34,151 nucleotides of DNA from positions 1 to 34,151 of the forward strand of contig NZ_MRZJ01000016.1 in the NCBI RefSeq assembly GCF_002994445.1. Direction: 5' to 3'. The stretch is from Staphylococcus simulans (lineage in GTDB: Bacteria; Bacillota; Bacilli; Staphylococcales; Staphylococcaceae). This document shows, piece after piece, positions 16,101 through 26,200 of the stretch (the first letter of the stretch is position 1; each line of letters begins with the position of its first letter). Under the pieces are notes generated by a model. It worked only from the letters and a program-made list of their open reading frames with translations, made no database searches and was not told the origin of the DNA. Made by a program: the position numbers and the translations under genes.

Positions 16101-17387
16101 ATGAACATTTTAAAAAATAAATTGCTATGGATCCCTCCCATTGCTATAGTTTTACTATTAATCATACTTTCTATCGCATTTTATCCCGGGTATAATCCCA
16201 AATCACAAAATCTTCCGCTGGCTATCGTCAATTTAGATGAAGGTACTACTGTTCAAGGGAAAACGGTTGATATTGGGAAGGACCTAGAAAATAATCTGTT
16301 GAAAAATAAATCAGATACTATCGAATGGAAATCAGTTTCAAATGAAGCAGATGCTAAAAAAGCACTTTCAGAACAAAAATATTATGGGGTTATCGTCTTA
16401 GAAAAAGACTTTTCTAAACATGCATTAAGCCAAACACAAGCTACAATAATGGATGCAAAGAAAAAGGAATTAGAAGATAAAGTTAAATCTGGGGAAATTC
16501 CGCCGCAAGTCGCACAACAACAAGCTGAGAAAATGAAACAGTCAGGTCAATCAGATATGAAACCGCAAAGTGCACAACTTAAAACCATTATCAGTGAAGG
16601 CTCAGGCATGCAAGGGCCGCAAATTGCATCGAAAGCTTTTAATAATGTTGGAGATAATTTAAATCAAAAAATTATGACACAGTCTTTAGATATTTTAGAT
16701 CAGCAAAACGTTGATGTCCCACCAAAATCCATCTCAAAGATTTCGCAACCTGTTAAAGTTGAAAATGTAACTATAGATAAAGTCAAAGCACATCAAGCTG
16801 GCGGCAACGCGCCATTCTTCATGTTCATGCCTGTTTGGATGGGCTCTATTATCAGCTCTGTGTTATTATTCTATGCATTCCGTACAAGTCATTTAATACA
16901 ACGTAAAGCACGCGTCTTAGCCGCATGTATTCAAATTATCGGAGCTATTGTTACCGCATTTGTCGGCAGTTTCGGCTACATTTACTTCATGACAGGTGTG
17001 CAAGGCTTCCACTTTGATCATCCTAATCGCGTTGCCTTGTTTGTTGGGCTGGCAATCCTTGGATTTATCGGTTTAATTTTAGGAACAATGACATGGCTAG
17101 GTATGAAGAGTGTGCCGATTTTCTTCTTGCTTATGTTCTTCAGTATACAATTGGTAACTTTACCAAAAGAAATGCTGCCACAATTTTACAGAGATTATAT
17201 TGTTAGTTGGAATCCGTTCTCAAATTATGCGGAAACTCTGCGTCATATTATTTATATGAATCATTCTATCGAACTAAATGGTACGCTTTGGATGTTAATC
17301 GGATTTATGATTTTCGGTATAGTATCCGTTATCGTTGCTGCTATAGTACGTAAGCATTCTGATAAAAGAACTGAAATCCCTGCTTAA
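16101..17387 (+). CDS. YhgE/Pip-like ABC-2 type membrane protein
   Basis: Membrane protein of 428 residues of the YhgE/Pip (phage infection protein) and ABC-2 permease-like group. One N-terminal segment (about residues 10-28) is followed by a large extracytoplasmic region (about 30-235, starting PLAIVNLDEGTTVQGK, a hallmark of the group, with a Lys/Gln-rich helical part). Five or so membrane segments follow: about 245-263, 280-305, 317-340, 346-366 and 393-418. Start ATG 16101 is selected over GTG 16092 because AGGAG (16088-16092) sits eight bases upstream of it and overlaps the GTG. It is divergent from the TetR gene, which probably controls it. Relatives act in export or in secretion of envelope components; no ATPase partner is adjacent, so the substrate is unknown. 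Confidence 0.85.
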   Translation: MNILKNKLLWIPPIAIVLLLIILSIAFYPGYNPKSQNLPLAIVNLDEGTTVQGKTVDIGKDLENNLLKNKSDTIEWKSVSNEADAKKALSEQKYYGVIVLEKDFSKHALSQTQATIMDAKKKELEDKVKSGEIPPQVAQQQAEKMKQSGQSDMKPQSAQLKTIISEGSGMQGPQIASKAFNNVGDNLNQKIMTQSLDILDQQNVDVPPKSISKISQPVKVENVTIDKVKAHQAGGNAPFFMFMPVWMGSIISSVLLFYAFRTSHLIQRKARVLAACIQIIGAIVTAFVGSFGYIYFMTGVQGFHFDHPNRVALFVGLAILGFIGLILGTMTWLGMKSVPIFFLLMFFSIQLVTLPKEMLPQFYRDYIVSWNPFSNYAETLRHIIYMNHSIELNGTLWMLIGFMIFGIVSVIVAAIVRKHSDKRTEIPA

Positions 17388-17400
17388 TGGGTCAATTATT

Positions 17401-17445
17401 AAAAATATCCGCTTTCAAGCATGTACTTGAAGGCGGATATTTTTA
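17401..17445. terminator. Bidirectional terminator
   Basis: AAAAATATCCGC plus TTCAAG pairs with CTTGAA plus GCGGATATTTTT, a very stable stem with A and T runs on both sides. It serves the YhgE-like gene (+) and the Lys-rich protein gene (-). Confidence 0.85.
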
Positions 17446-17454
17446 TTATAGGCA

Positions 17455-18540
17455 TTACTTTTTCTTCTTACTACCTTTTTTCTTTTTGTCCTTTTTCTTA
17501 TCTTCTTTCTTGTTGTCTTTTTTATCTTTCTTTTTGTTTTTATCTTTACTGTTGTCTTTTTTATCTTTCTTTTTGTTCTTACTGTCTGATTTCTTATCTT
17601 CTTTTTTGTCTTTCTTTTTCTTGCCTGATTTTTCTTTTGTTTCTTTTTTTGTTTCTTCTTTTGATGCTTCTTGTGCCTCTTCTTTTTGTTCAGCTGTGTC
17701 TGCTTGTGTGTTATCTTCTTCAGCTTTTTCTTCTTCTTTCACTTCATCTGTTGTCACAATATTGCCTGCTTCATCTGCAGTAATTGTTTCAATTTCTTTG
17801 ACTGGTTCAGGCTCTTCTTCATCTAGATACTGACCGATTTCAAACACTTGCAAGTAAACTGCGACTTTGAAGTCGCTGTAATGACCTACATATAGTGTGC
17901 GGATATCGCCTTTTCTGATTTGAAGTTCTGTGTGTTCAGTTAAGATGGGTTCAAAGACTTCGTTTTGAAGCGGTTCATCTACAATTTCTTCAATCGAATG
18001 ATCACGTTCGTGTGCATGATTTTGAATACTCTTATAAACTAAATCTGCAGCTTTTAATTCTGGATATTGTTTTAAGAATGCGGCTTTAGTTTCCGGTAAT
18101 TCAAAGTTTTTATCAGCTTGTACATCAACATAAACTGCCGCGTAATGCAGCTTCGCTTTTTCAGCTACAGTATATGTCCATGATTTCGGCGGATTGACTA
18201 ATTTATTAAGGTTATCTTTTAAATCACGTTGAATCTGTTGAACAGCTGGCGATACTTGTGTATTAGTATTGGGTTCGAAATCATGCGCAAAGACTGATTT
18301 TAATTTAATAATGTCTGTCAGTTCATTTTGATCTAAGACAGCTAAATCTAATCTTGCGATTTCTCTTGCGACTGTTTCTGTTTTTGCGTTACGCAAAGTT
18401 TGAATCGCTAATAAATCTTTCAAAGCATTATCGCTCCGCGTTGTTAAAGTTAAATACGCCATATCGTCCCCGTAATTTTTAAAGTTGCTTTCAAGTTTAG
18501 ATAAGCGCTTTGTTAAAAAATCTGCTACATTTACTTTCAT
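17455..18540 (-). CDS. Unrecognised protein with acidic linker and polylysine tail
   Basis: A protein of 361 residues, no signal peptide or membrane segment visible, so probably cytoplasmic. Residues 1-235 look globular and mostly helical (MKVNVADFLTKRLSKLESNF; later FEIGQYLDEEEPEPVKE). About 236-285 is acidic (TADEAGNIVTTDEVKEEEKA). About 290-361 is low complexity, consisting almost wholly of Lys, Asp, Glu and Ser (KKDKKDNSKDKNKKKDKKDN and similar), ending KKKKGSKKKK. The start has GGGGGAA upstream. It is alone between two terminators. Such tails bind nucleic acids or acidic polymers in other proteins, but I do not recognise the N-terminal domain and give no function. The tail DNA is nearly all A and G on the coding strand and could be length-variable. 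Confidence 0.75.
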   Translation of the reverse strand: MKVNVADFLTKRLSKLESNFKNYGDDMAYLTLTTRSDNALKDLLAIQTLRNAKTETVAREIARLDLAVLDQNELTDIIKLKSVFAHDFEPNTNTQVSPAVQQIQRDLKDNLNKLVNPPKSWTYTVAEKAKLHYAAVYVDVQADKNFELPETKAAFLKQYPELKAADLVYKSIQNHAHERDHSIEEIVDEPLQNEVFEPILTEHTELQIRKGDIRTLYVGHYSDFKVAVYLQVFEIGQYLDEEEPEPVKEIETITADEAGNIVTTDEVKEEEKAEEDNTQADTAEQKEEAQEASKEETKKETKEKSGKKKKDKKEDKKSDSKNKKKDKKDNSKDKNKKKDKKDNKKEDKKKDKKKKGSKKKK

Positions 18541-18726
18541 AACTATTCCCCCATTTGGTTAGTTCTCGCATTTCATTAGTAACTTATACCCTATCACTCA
18601 CCAAATAAAATTAAGATTTTATTTAATTTGACTCTAATTGCGATAGAATTATAAGACCCCTTATCCATAAGCATAGCACGTGTAGCTTGCTTGTTTACTA
18701 ATTATTTTAAATAAAAGGCAAAAATA

Positions 18727-18756
18727 AAAAGCGGTACATTATGTACACACTTTTTA
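18727..18756 (-). terminator. Terminator of the first AraC gene
   Basis: AAAAAG...GTACA-TTA-TGTAC...CTTTTT forms an interrupted stem ending in a T run on the minus strand, about ten bases after the stop at 18767. Upstream, 18541-18726 is AT-rich and I see nothing else in it. Confidence 0.55.
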
Positions 18757-18766
18757 ATAGGATCTG

Positions 18767-19597
18767 CTAATCTATAAATTTCATAATTTCTCGATAGACC
18801 TTGTTAGTAAGTTCTTGATCTTTAAGGCGTTTTTCACGTGCTTTGATATAAAATTCTTCAGGTGCCAGTTTAAACTGATTGATAAAGTGGCCAAGATAGG
18901 CTCTTTGACTGGCAAAAGCATATTTTTCCCACATCGTTTCCATCATCGATATGGCATCAGTATTCAACGCTAAATACTCTGCCGCATTATAGAGTTTCAC
19001 TTTGTTCACATACTCTTGATAAGTCATATGCAATTCTTGTTTGAACTTACGCGAAAGATAACTATGGTTGACATGAAACCTTGCGGACATACTAGACAGC
19101 TTTAATGGTTCATGGAAATTGTTATTGACGTAGCGAATCACTTTATTAATGGTTGAGTGTTTCGTAATACCGTAGAGACAGTTATCAAAATTTTCCACAT
19201 AGACACGCAAGTATTTAATCAATCTTAATATGACAGTATTGGCCTTCACCATTTTATTATCATATACCAATCGCAATGCATCAATGTAGTCGCGTTTGAT
19301 GAAGTTATAAACTTCAAAATTACTTTCGACTTTCGGTACATCTTTTAAGTAGACTTGCCCAAAGTAGACTTTATGAATAGATAAGCATGCGACTTTTCCT
19401 TTCTTAACTTCAATTTCTGGAGATGTGAAGTTGGGTGCCTGAATAAAGATATCCCCAGCTCTGTAATGAAATACATGCTTGAGTTTATTTACGATAACTT
19501 TACCAGATAAAACAAAGTAGATATTAAAGTATTCGTCATAACGTGCGCAGTCTTTTATACATATCGGCGCCGTAAAAACATAATAGTTGTAATCCAA
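18767..19597 (-). CDS. AraC-family regulator (copy 1)
   Basis: Transcription factor with an N-terminal cupin-like sensing region (DEYFNIYFVLSGKVIVNKL, YRAGDIFIQAP at about residues 20-65) and a C-terminal AraC DNA-binding domain with two helix-turn-helix units (LKLSSMSARFHVNHSYLSRK then FKQELHMTYQEYVNKVKL, and AFASQRAYLGHFINQFKLAP). I place the start at a TTG at 19597, giving about 276 residues, because AGGAGG lies seven bases upstream; the longer frame starting at 19615 would include that site. It shares overall layout and many residues with the AraC protein at 28825-29646. Next to a cell-wall adhesin gene, it may regulate surface proteins. Confidence 0.82.
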   Translation of the reverse strand: MDYNYYVFTAPICIKDCARYDEYFNIYFVLSGKVIVNKLKHVFHYRAGDIFIQAPNFTSPEIEVKKGKVACLSIHKVYFGQVYLKDVPKVESNFEVYNFIKRDYIDALRLVYDNKMVKANTVILRLIKYLRVYVENFDNCLYGITKHSTINKVIRYVNNNFHEPLKLSSMSARFHVNHSYLSRKFKQELHMTYQEYVNKVKLYNAAEYLALNTDAISMMETMWEKYAFASQRAYLGHFINQFKLAPEEFYIKAREKRLKDQELTNKVYREIMKFID

Positions 19598-19913
19598 TGA
19601 TGTTCCTCCTATCAATATGTGTTTTGGATAGTTTTAAATCAAAAGGAAAAGCTGAAAGTGAATCAAGTGAGAGAAATGAAGTTTCAACCACTATTTTTAG
19701 AGGGATAAAATAGCTTTTAAACATAATTGTTTCAGTTTATGCTTCACTCTATAATAATAAACTAAATTTTCAGATAATTGAATGGTTTTTATGTTATTTT
19801 GACTGTTTTTTTACAACTTTTCCAAAACGTTCATGCATTTTCTTCTATTTTCCTTTACATGAAAACTACATTAACAGGGTTTCAATTTTTTGTAAGGATT
19901 ATTAAAAAAATTA

Positions 19914-19942
19914 TTGACGCTGTCCCTATTCTGCTATATAAT
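19914..19942 (+). promoter_or_regulatory. Promoter of tRNA-Ser
   Basis: TTGACG (19914-19919) and TATAAT (19937-19942) with a 17-base spacer, 22 bases before the tRNA. The gap from 19598 to this promoter (about 315 bases) is AT-rich; I see no gene in it. Confidence 0.75.
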
Positions 19943-19964
19943 AAATCTTGTGTTAAAAATGTAT

Positions 19965-20054
19965 GGAGAAATACCCAAGTCCGGCTGAAGGGATCGGTCT
20001 TGAAAACCGACAGGGGCTTAACGGCTCGCGGGGGTTCGAATCCCTCTTTCTCCG
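19965..20054 (+). tRNA. tRNA-Ser (UGA anticodon)
   Basis: Ninety bases with acceptor arms GGAGAAA and TTTCTCC plus discriminator G, anticodon stem TCGGT/ACCGA, and anticodon TGA at 20001-20003 in loop CTTGAAA. It has the long variable arm of class II tRNAs and a GGTTCGAATCC T-arm. CCA is not encoded. Confidence 0.96.
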
Positions 20055-20065
20055 CTACTTATAGA

Positions 20066-20098
20066 AGTCGAGATACTTAATTGTATCTCGACTTTTTT
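20066..20098 (+). terminator. Terminator of tRNA-Ser
   Basis: AGTCGAGATAC (20066-20076) pairs perfectly with GTATCTCGACT (20083-20093) followed by a run of T residues. Confidence 0.88.
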
Positions 20099-20174
20099 TG
20101 TTTTATCCTTTTTTTCTATCAATGAACACCTTCATAAACTTAAAACAACCATTACCTTTGATACATTGCCTACA

Positions 20175-20204
20175 TAAAAAAGCCGCACTCATAAAGAGTA
20201 CGAC
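20175..20204 (-). terminator. Terminator of the giant LPKTG gene
   Basis: Minus-strand GTCGTACTC-TTTAT-GAGTGCGGC stem followed by TTTTTT. It is almost the same stem as the terminator of the next surface-protein gene (29892-29926). Confidence 0.82.
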
Positions 20205-20227
20205 TTCCACTTGCTTATTAAATCCAC

Positions 20228-23200
20228 TTATTCATTTGTACTGCGGCGATTTCTTAATACGAATGCTGCACCGATTAATGCGACAATACCGCCTAATAAT
20301 AAACCATTAGAAGCTGTGCTTCCTGTTTTCGGCAATGCTTGTTTCGATTGAGATACTGCTGGTTTTACATCTTGTGCTGCTTTTTCCGTTGTGTGAGAGC
20401 TATTGTTTTGTACTTCTTGATGTGTTGTTTCAACACCTGCATTCACAACACGATCATTATTGCCTGCTTGAATACCACCATCTTCTACATTTGTACCTGA
20501 GTTCAACTGGGTTGGTTGTTCAGCTTTCACTTGTTCATGTACCGCTGTCGCTTCATTTTTGCCAGTTTCAACTTGAACAAGTTCTTTTGCGACTGTTTCC
20601 TCATTTGTATCAGTATCTTTGTTTAATTGATTCACATGAGCATTTTCGCTTTGATTATGAACCTCAGATGTTTCACTTGATGTCTGATGATTGTCTGTAT
20701 TCATAGTTTCATCTGTATTTACTGATGCTGCATCAAGACTCTCTTCTGATGAAACTTCAGATGATGATTCTAATCCAATATGTTCACTTACGTCTGGTAC
20801 AACGATACCTGTAAGTTGCCCTAACTCACTATCTAAGCTGCCTTTTAATTCTGTTGGTAATGCGTCGACTTTGTTTTGGGCTAATGCTTTTGTATTTTGG
20901 GCGTTAGCTTGTTGTGCTTTCAATGTTGCTTGTTCTTCTGATGTAATTAAGTTGTCTGTGACTGCTTTGTTGTAGTGTGCTTTCGCTGTTTTATCTGCGG
21001 CTTTTGCGGCATTGACTGCTTCTATTGCATCATTCAACCATTGGTCTTGGATGTCGTTTGTGCCGTTTGCGTTCGCATCATTGATTTCTGGTACAACGAT
21101 ACCTGTAAGTCGCGCTAACTCACTATCTAAGCTGCCTTTTAATTCTGTTGGTAATGCGTCAACTTTGCTTTGGGCTAATGCTTTTGTATTTTGGGCGTTA
21201 GCTTGTTGTGCTTTCAATGTTGCTTGTTCTTCTGATGTAATTAAGTTGTCTGTGATTGCTTCGTTGAATGCTGCTTTTGCGGCTTTATCAGCTGCTTTAG
21301 CTGCCTCTAACGCAACGTTGGCTTCATTGATGTTTTGATCTGTTGCATCATCAATATCATTATGATTTTTGTCGTTCACTTGAGGTAAAGTAATACCTTT
21401 TAATGATGCTAAAATTGCTTGTAAATCACCTTTTAGTGTTGCTGGTAATTGACTGACTTTAGCTGCTGCTTGTGCTTTAACATCTTCATAAATTGCATTG
21501 AGTTGTGCTAATTGATTGTATTCTTCTGGGTTGATTAAGGCATCTGATGTTAAATCCTTTAATTTTTCTTGTAATTTCGTATCCATTAATTGAGCGACTT
21601 TCACAAACTCTTCGGCTTCTGCTCGTGCAGCATCATCTGAATCTTTGATGTTGTTGCTGTTTTGATCGTTGATGTCTGGGATGTTGATGCCGTAAAGCGG
21701 ATTTAAGCGCGCTTCAAATTGTGATTGATATGCTTTTGGTAATTGGGCAACCCATTGTTCTGCCGCAGCTTTTGCACCTTCGAATAGTACTTGTTGTTGT
21801 GTTAACGCTTGATGTTCTGATGGTGTAATTAATTGATCAGCTTCTGCTTTTGCTAATTCATTTTGTGCTGCTGCATTCAATGTTTCTGCCTTTTTCACTA
21901 GTTCCTCAGCTTCTGCTAATTGTGCATCCACATCATCAGCAATCTTGTTGTTGTTTGCGTCATTAACTTGCGGCACATCAATGTTATCTAATTGTGCCAA
22001 TACCTCTAGTAATTCTGCTTTAACAGTTTCTGGAATACGGCTTTCTTTAACTGCCGCAACTGCTTCTGCTTTTGTAGTATCAGCTTTTGTTTGATCTGAA
22101 ACTAATGCTGCATGTTCTTCTGGTGTTACTAAGTTGTCTGTGTTCGCTTCTGATAAATGTTTATGCGCATCTTGATTTGCATCTTCTGCTTTTTGAATCA
22201 ATGCCTGCAGTGTTGCATCTAAAGCATCATCAACACCGTTATGATTTTTGTCATTGACTTCAGGTACAGTGATACCGTGCAATTGTTCTAATGTGCTTGG
22301 CATATCGCCTTTTAAAGCATCCTCGACTAAATCTACTTTTTCTTGTGCAATTGCTTTCTTAGCTTCGAAATCTTTTTGAAGTGCATCTAAAATGTTTTGT
22401 TCGCTATCAGTAATTACTTCATTATCTAATGCAGCGTTTAATCCGATTTGAGCTGCTGCTTCTGCATCTTGTGCTGCTTTAATCGCTTTTTGCGCATCTT
22501 CAATCAATCGGTCTTGTACATCATCAATGCCATTTGAATTTTGGTCATTAATGTTTGCCATTTCAACTGGAACTAATGCATCTAATTGTGCTTGGAATTT
22601 TGGTCTCAATGTTTCTGAAATCATATCCACAGCTCTTTGTGCTAATTGTTTTGCTTCAGCTGCATAACGCGCTTTATCTTTTAATTGTGCTTGTTCTAAA
22701 GGTGTTACCAAGTTATCTTTTTCGATATCTGATTTCTCTTGATGTGCAGCTTGATTTGCGGCTTTTGCTTCATCTACTAAAGTTTGTACTGCTGCTTTAA
22801 GTTCATCAGTGTGGTCATCGATTTGATTCGCATCTTTATCGTTGACTTCAGGTAATGCAATTATATTGATTTGATCCAATTGTGCTTGCAACGGTGCTTG
22901 GTATTGTTGAGGCAAGCTGTTGATTTTAGCTTGTGCTGCTTGTTTATTCGCTTCTGCTAAATTCTTAATACCTGTAAGTGCTTCTAGCTCTTTAGGATTA
23001 ATTAATTGATCTGCTTTAGCTTCGTTGAGTTTGTCTTGTGCTTGGTCTGCCATTGCTTTCGCTGCATCAATTGATTTTTGTACATCTGCTAACAAGCTGT
23101 CTATGCTGTCTTCAATACCGTTTGAATTCTTATCATTGACTGAAGGCACATTAATACCATTTAAAGCTGCAAGTTGTTGCGGTAAATCTCCTCGATATTT

Positions 23201-26200
23201 TTCATCAATCGCATTCACTTTGTCAGTTGCTACTTGTTTCTTAGTTGTGAAATCATCTTGCAATCCATCTAAGTTGTCGTGTTCTGTCGGATTAATGACT
23301 TGGTCTGCTTGTGCTTTTGTTAATTCTGAGTTGGCTGAAGCATCCGCATCTTGTACCTCTTTAAGTGCTACTTCTGCTGCTTTGATTAATTCATCTTGGT
23401 TGTCTGGTATATTATTGTTGTTCTCATCGTTGATGCTTGGCACTTGGATGTTATGAAGTTGATTCAATCTTTCAAGCAATGGTCCTTGTACTGCTTCTGG
23501 TAATGTTTTGACCGCTTCATCTGCTGCTGATTTTGTTGTAGTTGCATTATCTTTGGCTGCTGTTAGACTTGCATGCTCTTCTGGTGTAATTAAGTCGTTC
23601 GCACTTGCTGATTGAAGTTGATTTTGTGCTGTTTTGTCTGCTTGTTCTGCTTTTTCTACCAATTCTGTTGCTGCTTGTAATGCATCTTGAAGTTCTTGTG
23701 CTTCTACAGCATCAAGTTTGCCATTACTGTCAGCATCGTTCACTTCTGGGACATCAATACCTGTTAATGCTGCTAATTTCCCAGGTAATACTCCGCGGAA
23801 GGCTTCGTTAATTGCATTAACTGCTTGATCTGCTGCTGCTTTCTTTTGAACAAAGTCTGCTTGCAAATCTGAAAGTTGTTGATGTTCTTCTGGTGTGATA
23901 GCTTGGTTTTCATCAGCTTTATTCAATGCTGCTTTTGCGGAAACTTCTGCTGCTTCGGCTGCTTGGACAGCTGCTTTTGCTGCTTCAATTAATGCATCTT
24001 GATCATCTGGAATTTGATTAGTATTTTCATCATTGATACTAGGGATAGTGATACCGTTAAGTTGATCTAATTCTGCTTGAAGCGGTGCACGTAATGTTTC
24101 TGGTAATGCATTGATTTTGACTGCCGCTTCTGACTTTGCAGTTGCTGCTGTCGTTTTCGCTGTCTCTAAACCTTCGTGTTCAACAGGATTAATTACTTGG
24201 TCTTGTTCCGCTTCGCTTAATTGTGCTTTCGCCGCTTTATCTGTAGCTTTAGCTTTTTCTAGTGCTGCCTTTGCATCTGCAAGTAATGTATCAAGTGCTG
24301 TTTGTTCCGCATCATCAGGTTGACCATTGTTATTTGTGTCATTCACTTCTGGCACTGCTATGCCTGTTAATGCTTGAAGTTGTTCTGGTAAATCTTTGCG
24401 ATACTTTTCATCAATCGCATTCACTTTATCTGTTGCTGCTTGTTTCTTAGTTGTGAAATCATTTTGCAACTCATCTAAGTTGTTATGCTCTGTTGGATTA
24501 ATTGCTTGATCTGCTTGTGCTGTCACAAGTTCTGATTTAGCTAAGGCATCTGCATTTTGTGCCTCTTTAAGTGAAACTTCTGCTGCTTTAATTAATTCAT
24601 CTTGATTGTCTGGAATATTGTTACTATTCTTATCGTTGATACTAGGCACTTCAATACCATTTAATTTCTTCAGACGTTCTAATAATGGTCCTTGTACTTC
24701 TTGAGGTAATGCTTTAACTGCTTCATCTGCTGCTGTCTTTGTTGTTGCTGCGTTATCTTTAGCTGTTGTTAAACTTGCAGACTCTTCTGGTGTAATTAAA
24801 TTATTGTCATTTGCTGATTGAAGTTGTTCTTGTGCTGCTCTATCTGCTTGTTCTGCTTTCTCTACTAAATCTGTTGCTGCTTGCAATGCTGCGTCTTGTT
24901 GTGCTATTTGCTCTTGTTGTTCTTGGCTATCAAGCTTGCCGTTGCTATTAGCATCATTTATTTCCGGTACTGTTATACCTGTTAATGCTTGAAGTTGTTC
25001 TGGTAAATCTTTGCGATATTTTGGATCAATTGTATTCACTTTATCTTCTGCTGCTTGTTTCTTAATTGTGAAATCATTTTGCAATCTTTCTAAGTTGCTA
25101 TGTTCTGTTGGATTAATTACTTGATCTGATTGTGCTGTCGCAAGTTCTGATTTAGCTAAATCATTCGCATCTTTTGCTTCTTTAATTGAAACTTCTGCTG
25201 CTTTAATAAATTCATCTTGATCATCTGGAATATTGTTATTGTCGAAATCATTAATACCAGGAATTTCTATACCGTTTAATGCATTCACTTCTTCTAAAAA
25301 CGGTGCTTGTAAGTTCTCTGGAAGTTGTTCTATTAAGCGTCTTGCTTCAGTTGCTGTATTATCAGCATTATCTTCTACAGTATAGAGTCCATCTAATTCT
25401 GCTTGTGAGACTACATCATCTTGTTTAACTTCCTTCAATTTTTCTTGTGCTGCTTGATCAGCATTTTTCGCTGCTTCTATTGCTGCTCTTATTTCATCCA
25501 GCAATCTGCTGTTATCTTCTTCTTCAGCACTGTCAGGTTTTCCGTTATTATTTTCATCATTAACTGCTGGAACATCGATACCGTTCAATGCAGCTAATTT
25601 ATTCAATAAATCACTGTTGTATTTGCTGTCGATTGCATTCACTTTGTCAGTTGCTGCTTGTTTCTTAGCTGTAAAATCATTTTGCAATCTTTCTAAGTTG
25701 TCATGTTCATTTTGATTAATTGCTTGATCTGCTTGGGCAGTCTCAAGTTCTGATTTCGCTGTTGCTTCTGCATCTTGCACTTCTTTAATTGAGAGTTTTG
25801 CTGCTTCTATCAATTCATCTTGAGTGTCTGGAATATCATTTTTATTTTTATCGTTGATGCTAGGTACTTCTATACCCTGTAATTTATTCAGACGGTCTAA
25901 TAATGACTTTTGCATATCTTGAGGTAACGCATGTACCGATTCTTCTGCTTTTGTCTTTGCCGCTGCTGCATTATCTTTTGCTGAAATTAAGTCTGTACTT
26001 TCTTCAGGTGTGATTAAATTATTATCAATCGCTGATTGAAGTTTTGTTTGAGCTGTTTTGTCTGCTTCTTCCGCTTTAGCTACCAAATCAGCTGCTGCGT
26101 TAAGCAAATCTGCATTTTTCTGCTCTTGAGCATCTAATTCATCCGGTTTTCCGTTACCATCTCTGTCATTAACCTCTGGTACATTAATACCTAAGAGTTT

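Noticed and set aside
17387..17833. Plus-strand Phe/Ser/Leu-rich ORFs that look like membrane proteins
   Set aside because: They are the antisense of the Lys-rich tail (AAA/AAG read as TTT/CTT) and have no ribosome binding site.
19965..20054. tRNA-Ser as attachment site of an integrated element
   Set aside because: No integrase or excisionase is present, and I found no second copy of the tRNA 3' end in the window.
19778..20080. A 100-residue plus-strand ORF spanning the tRNA
   Set aside because: It runs through the tRNA and its promoter, with no ribosome binding site.
20691..24450. Several plus-strand ORFs opposite the giant gene
   Set aside because: They recur with the 294-base repeat period and are shadows of it.
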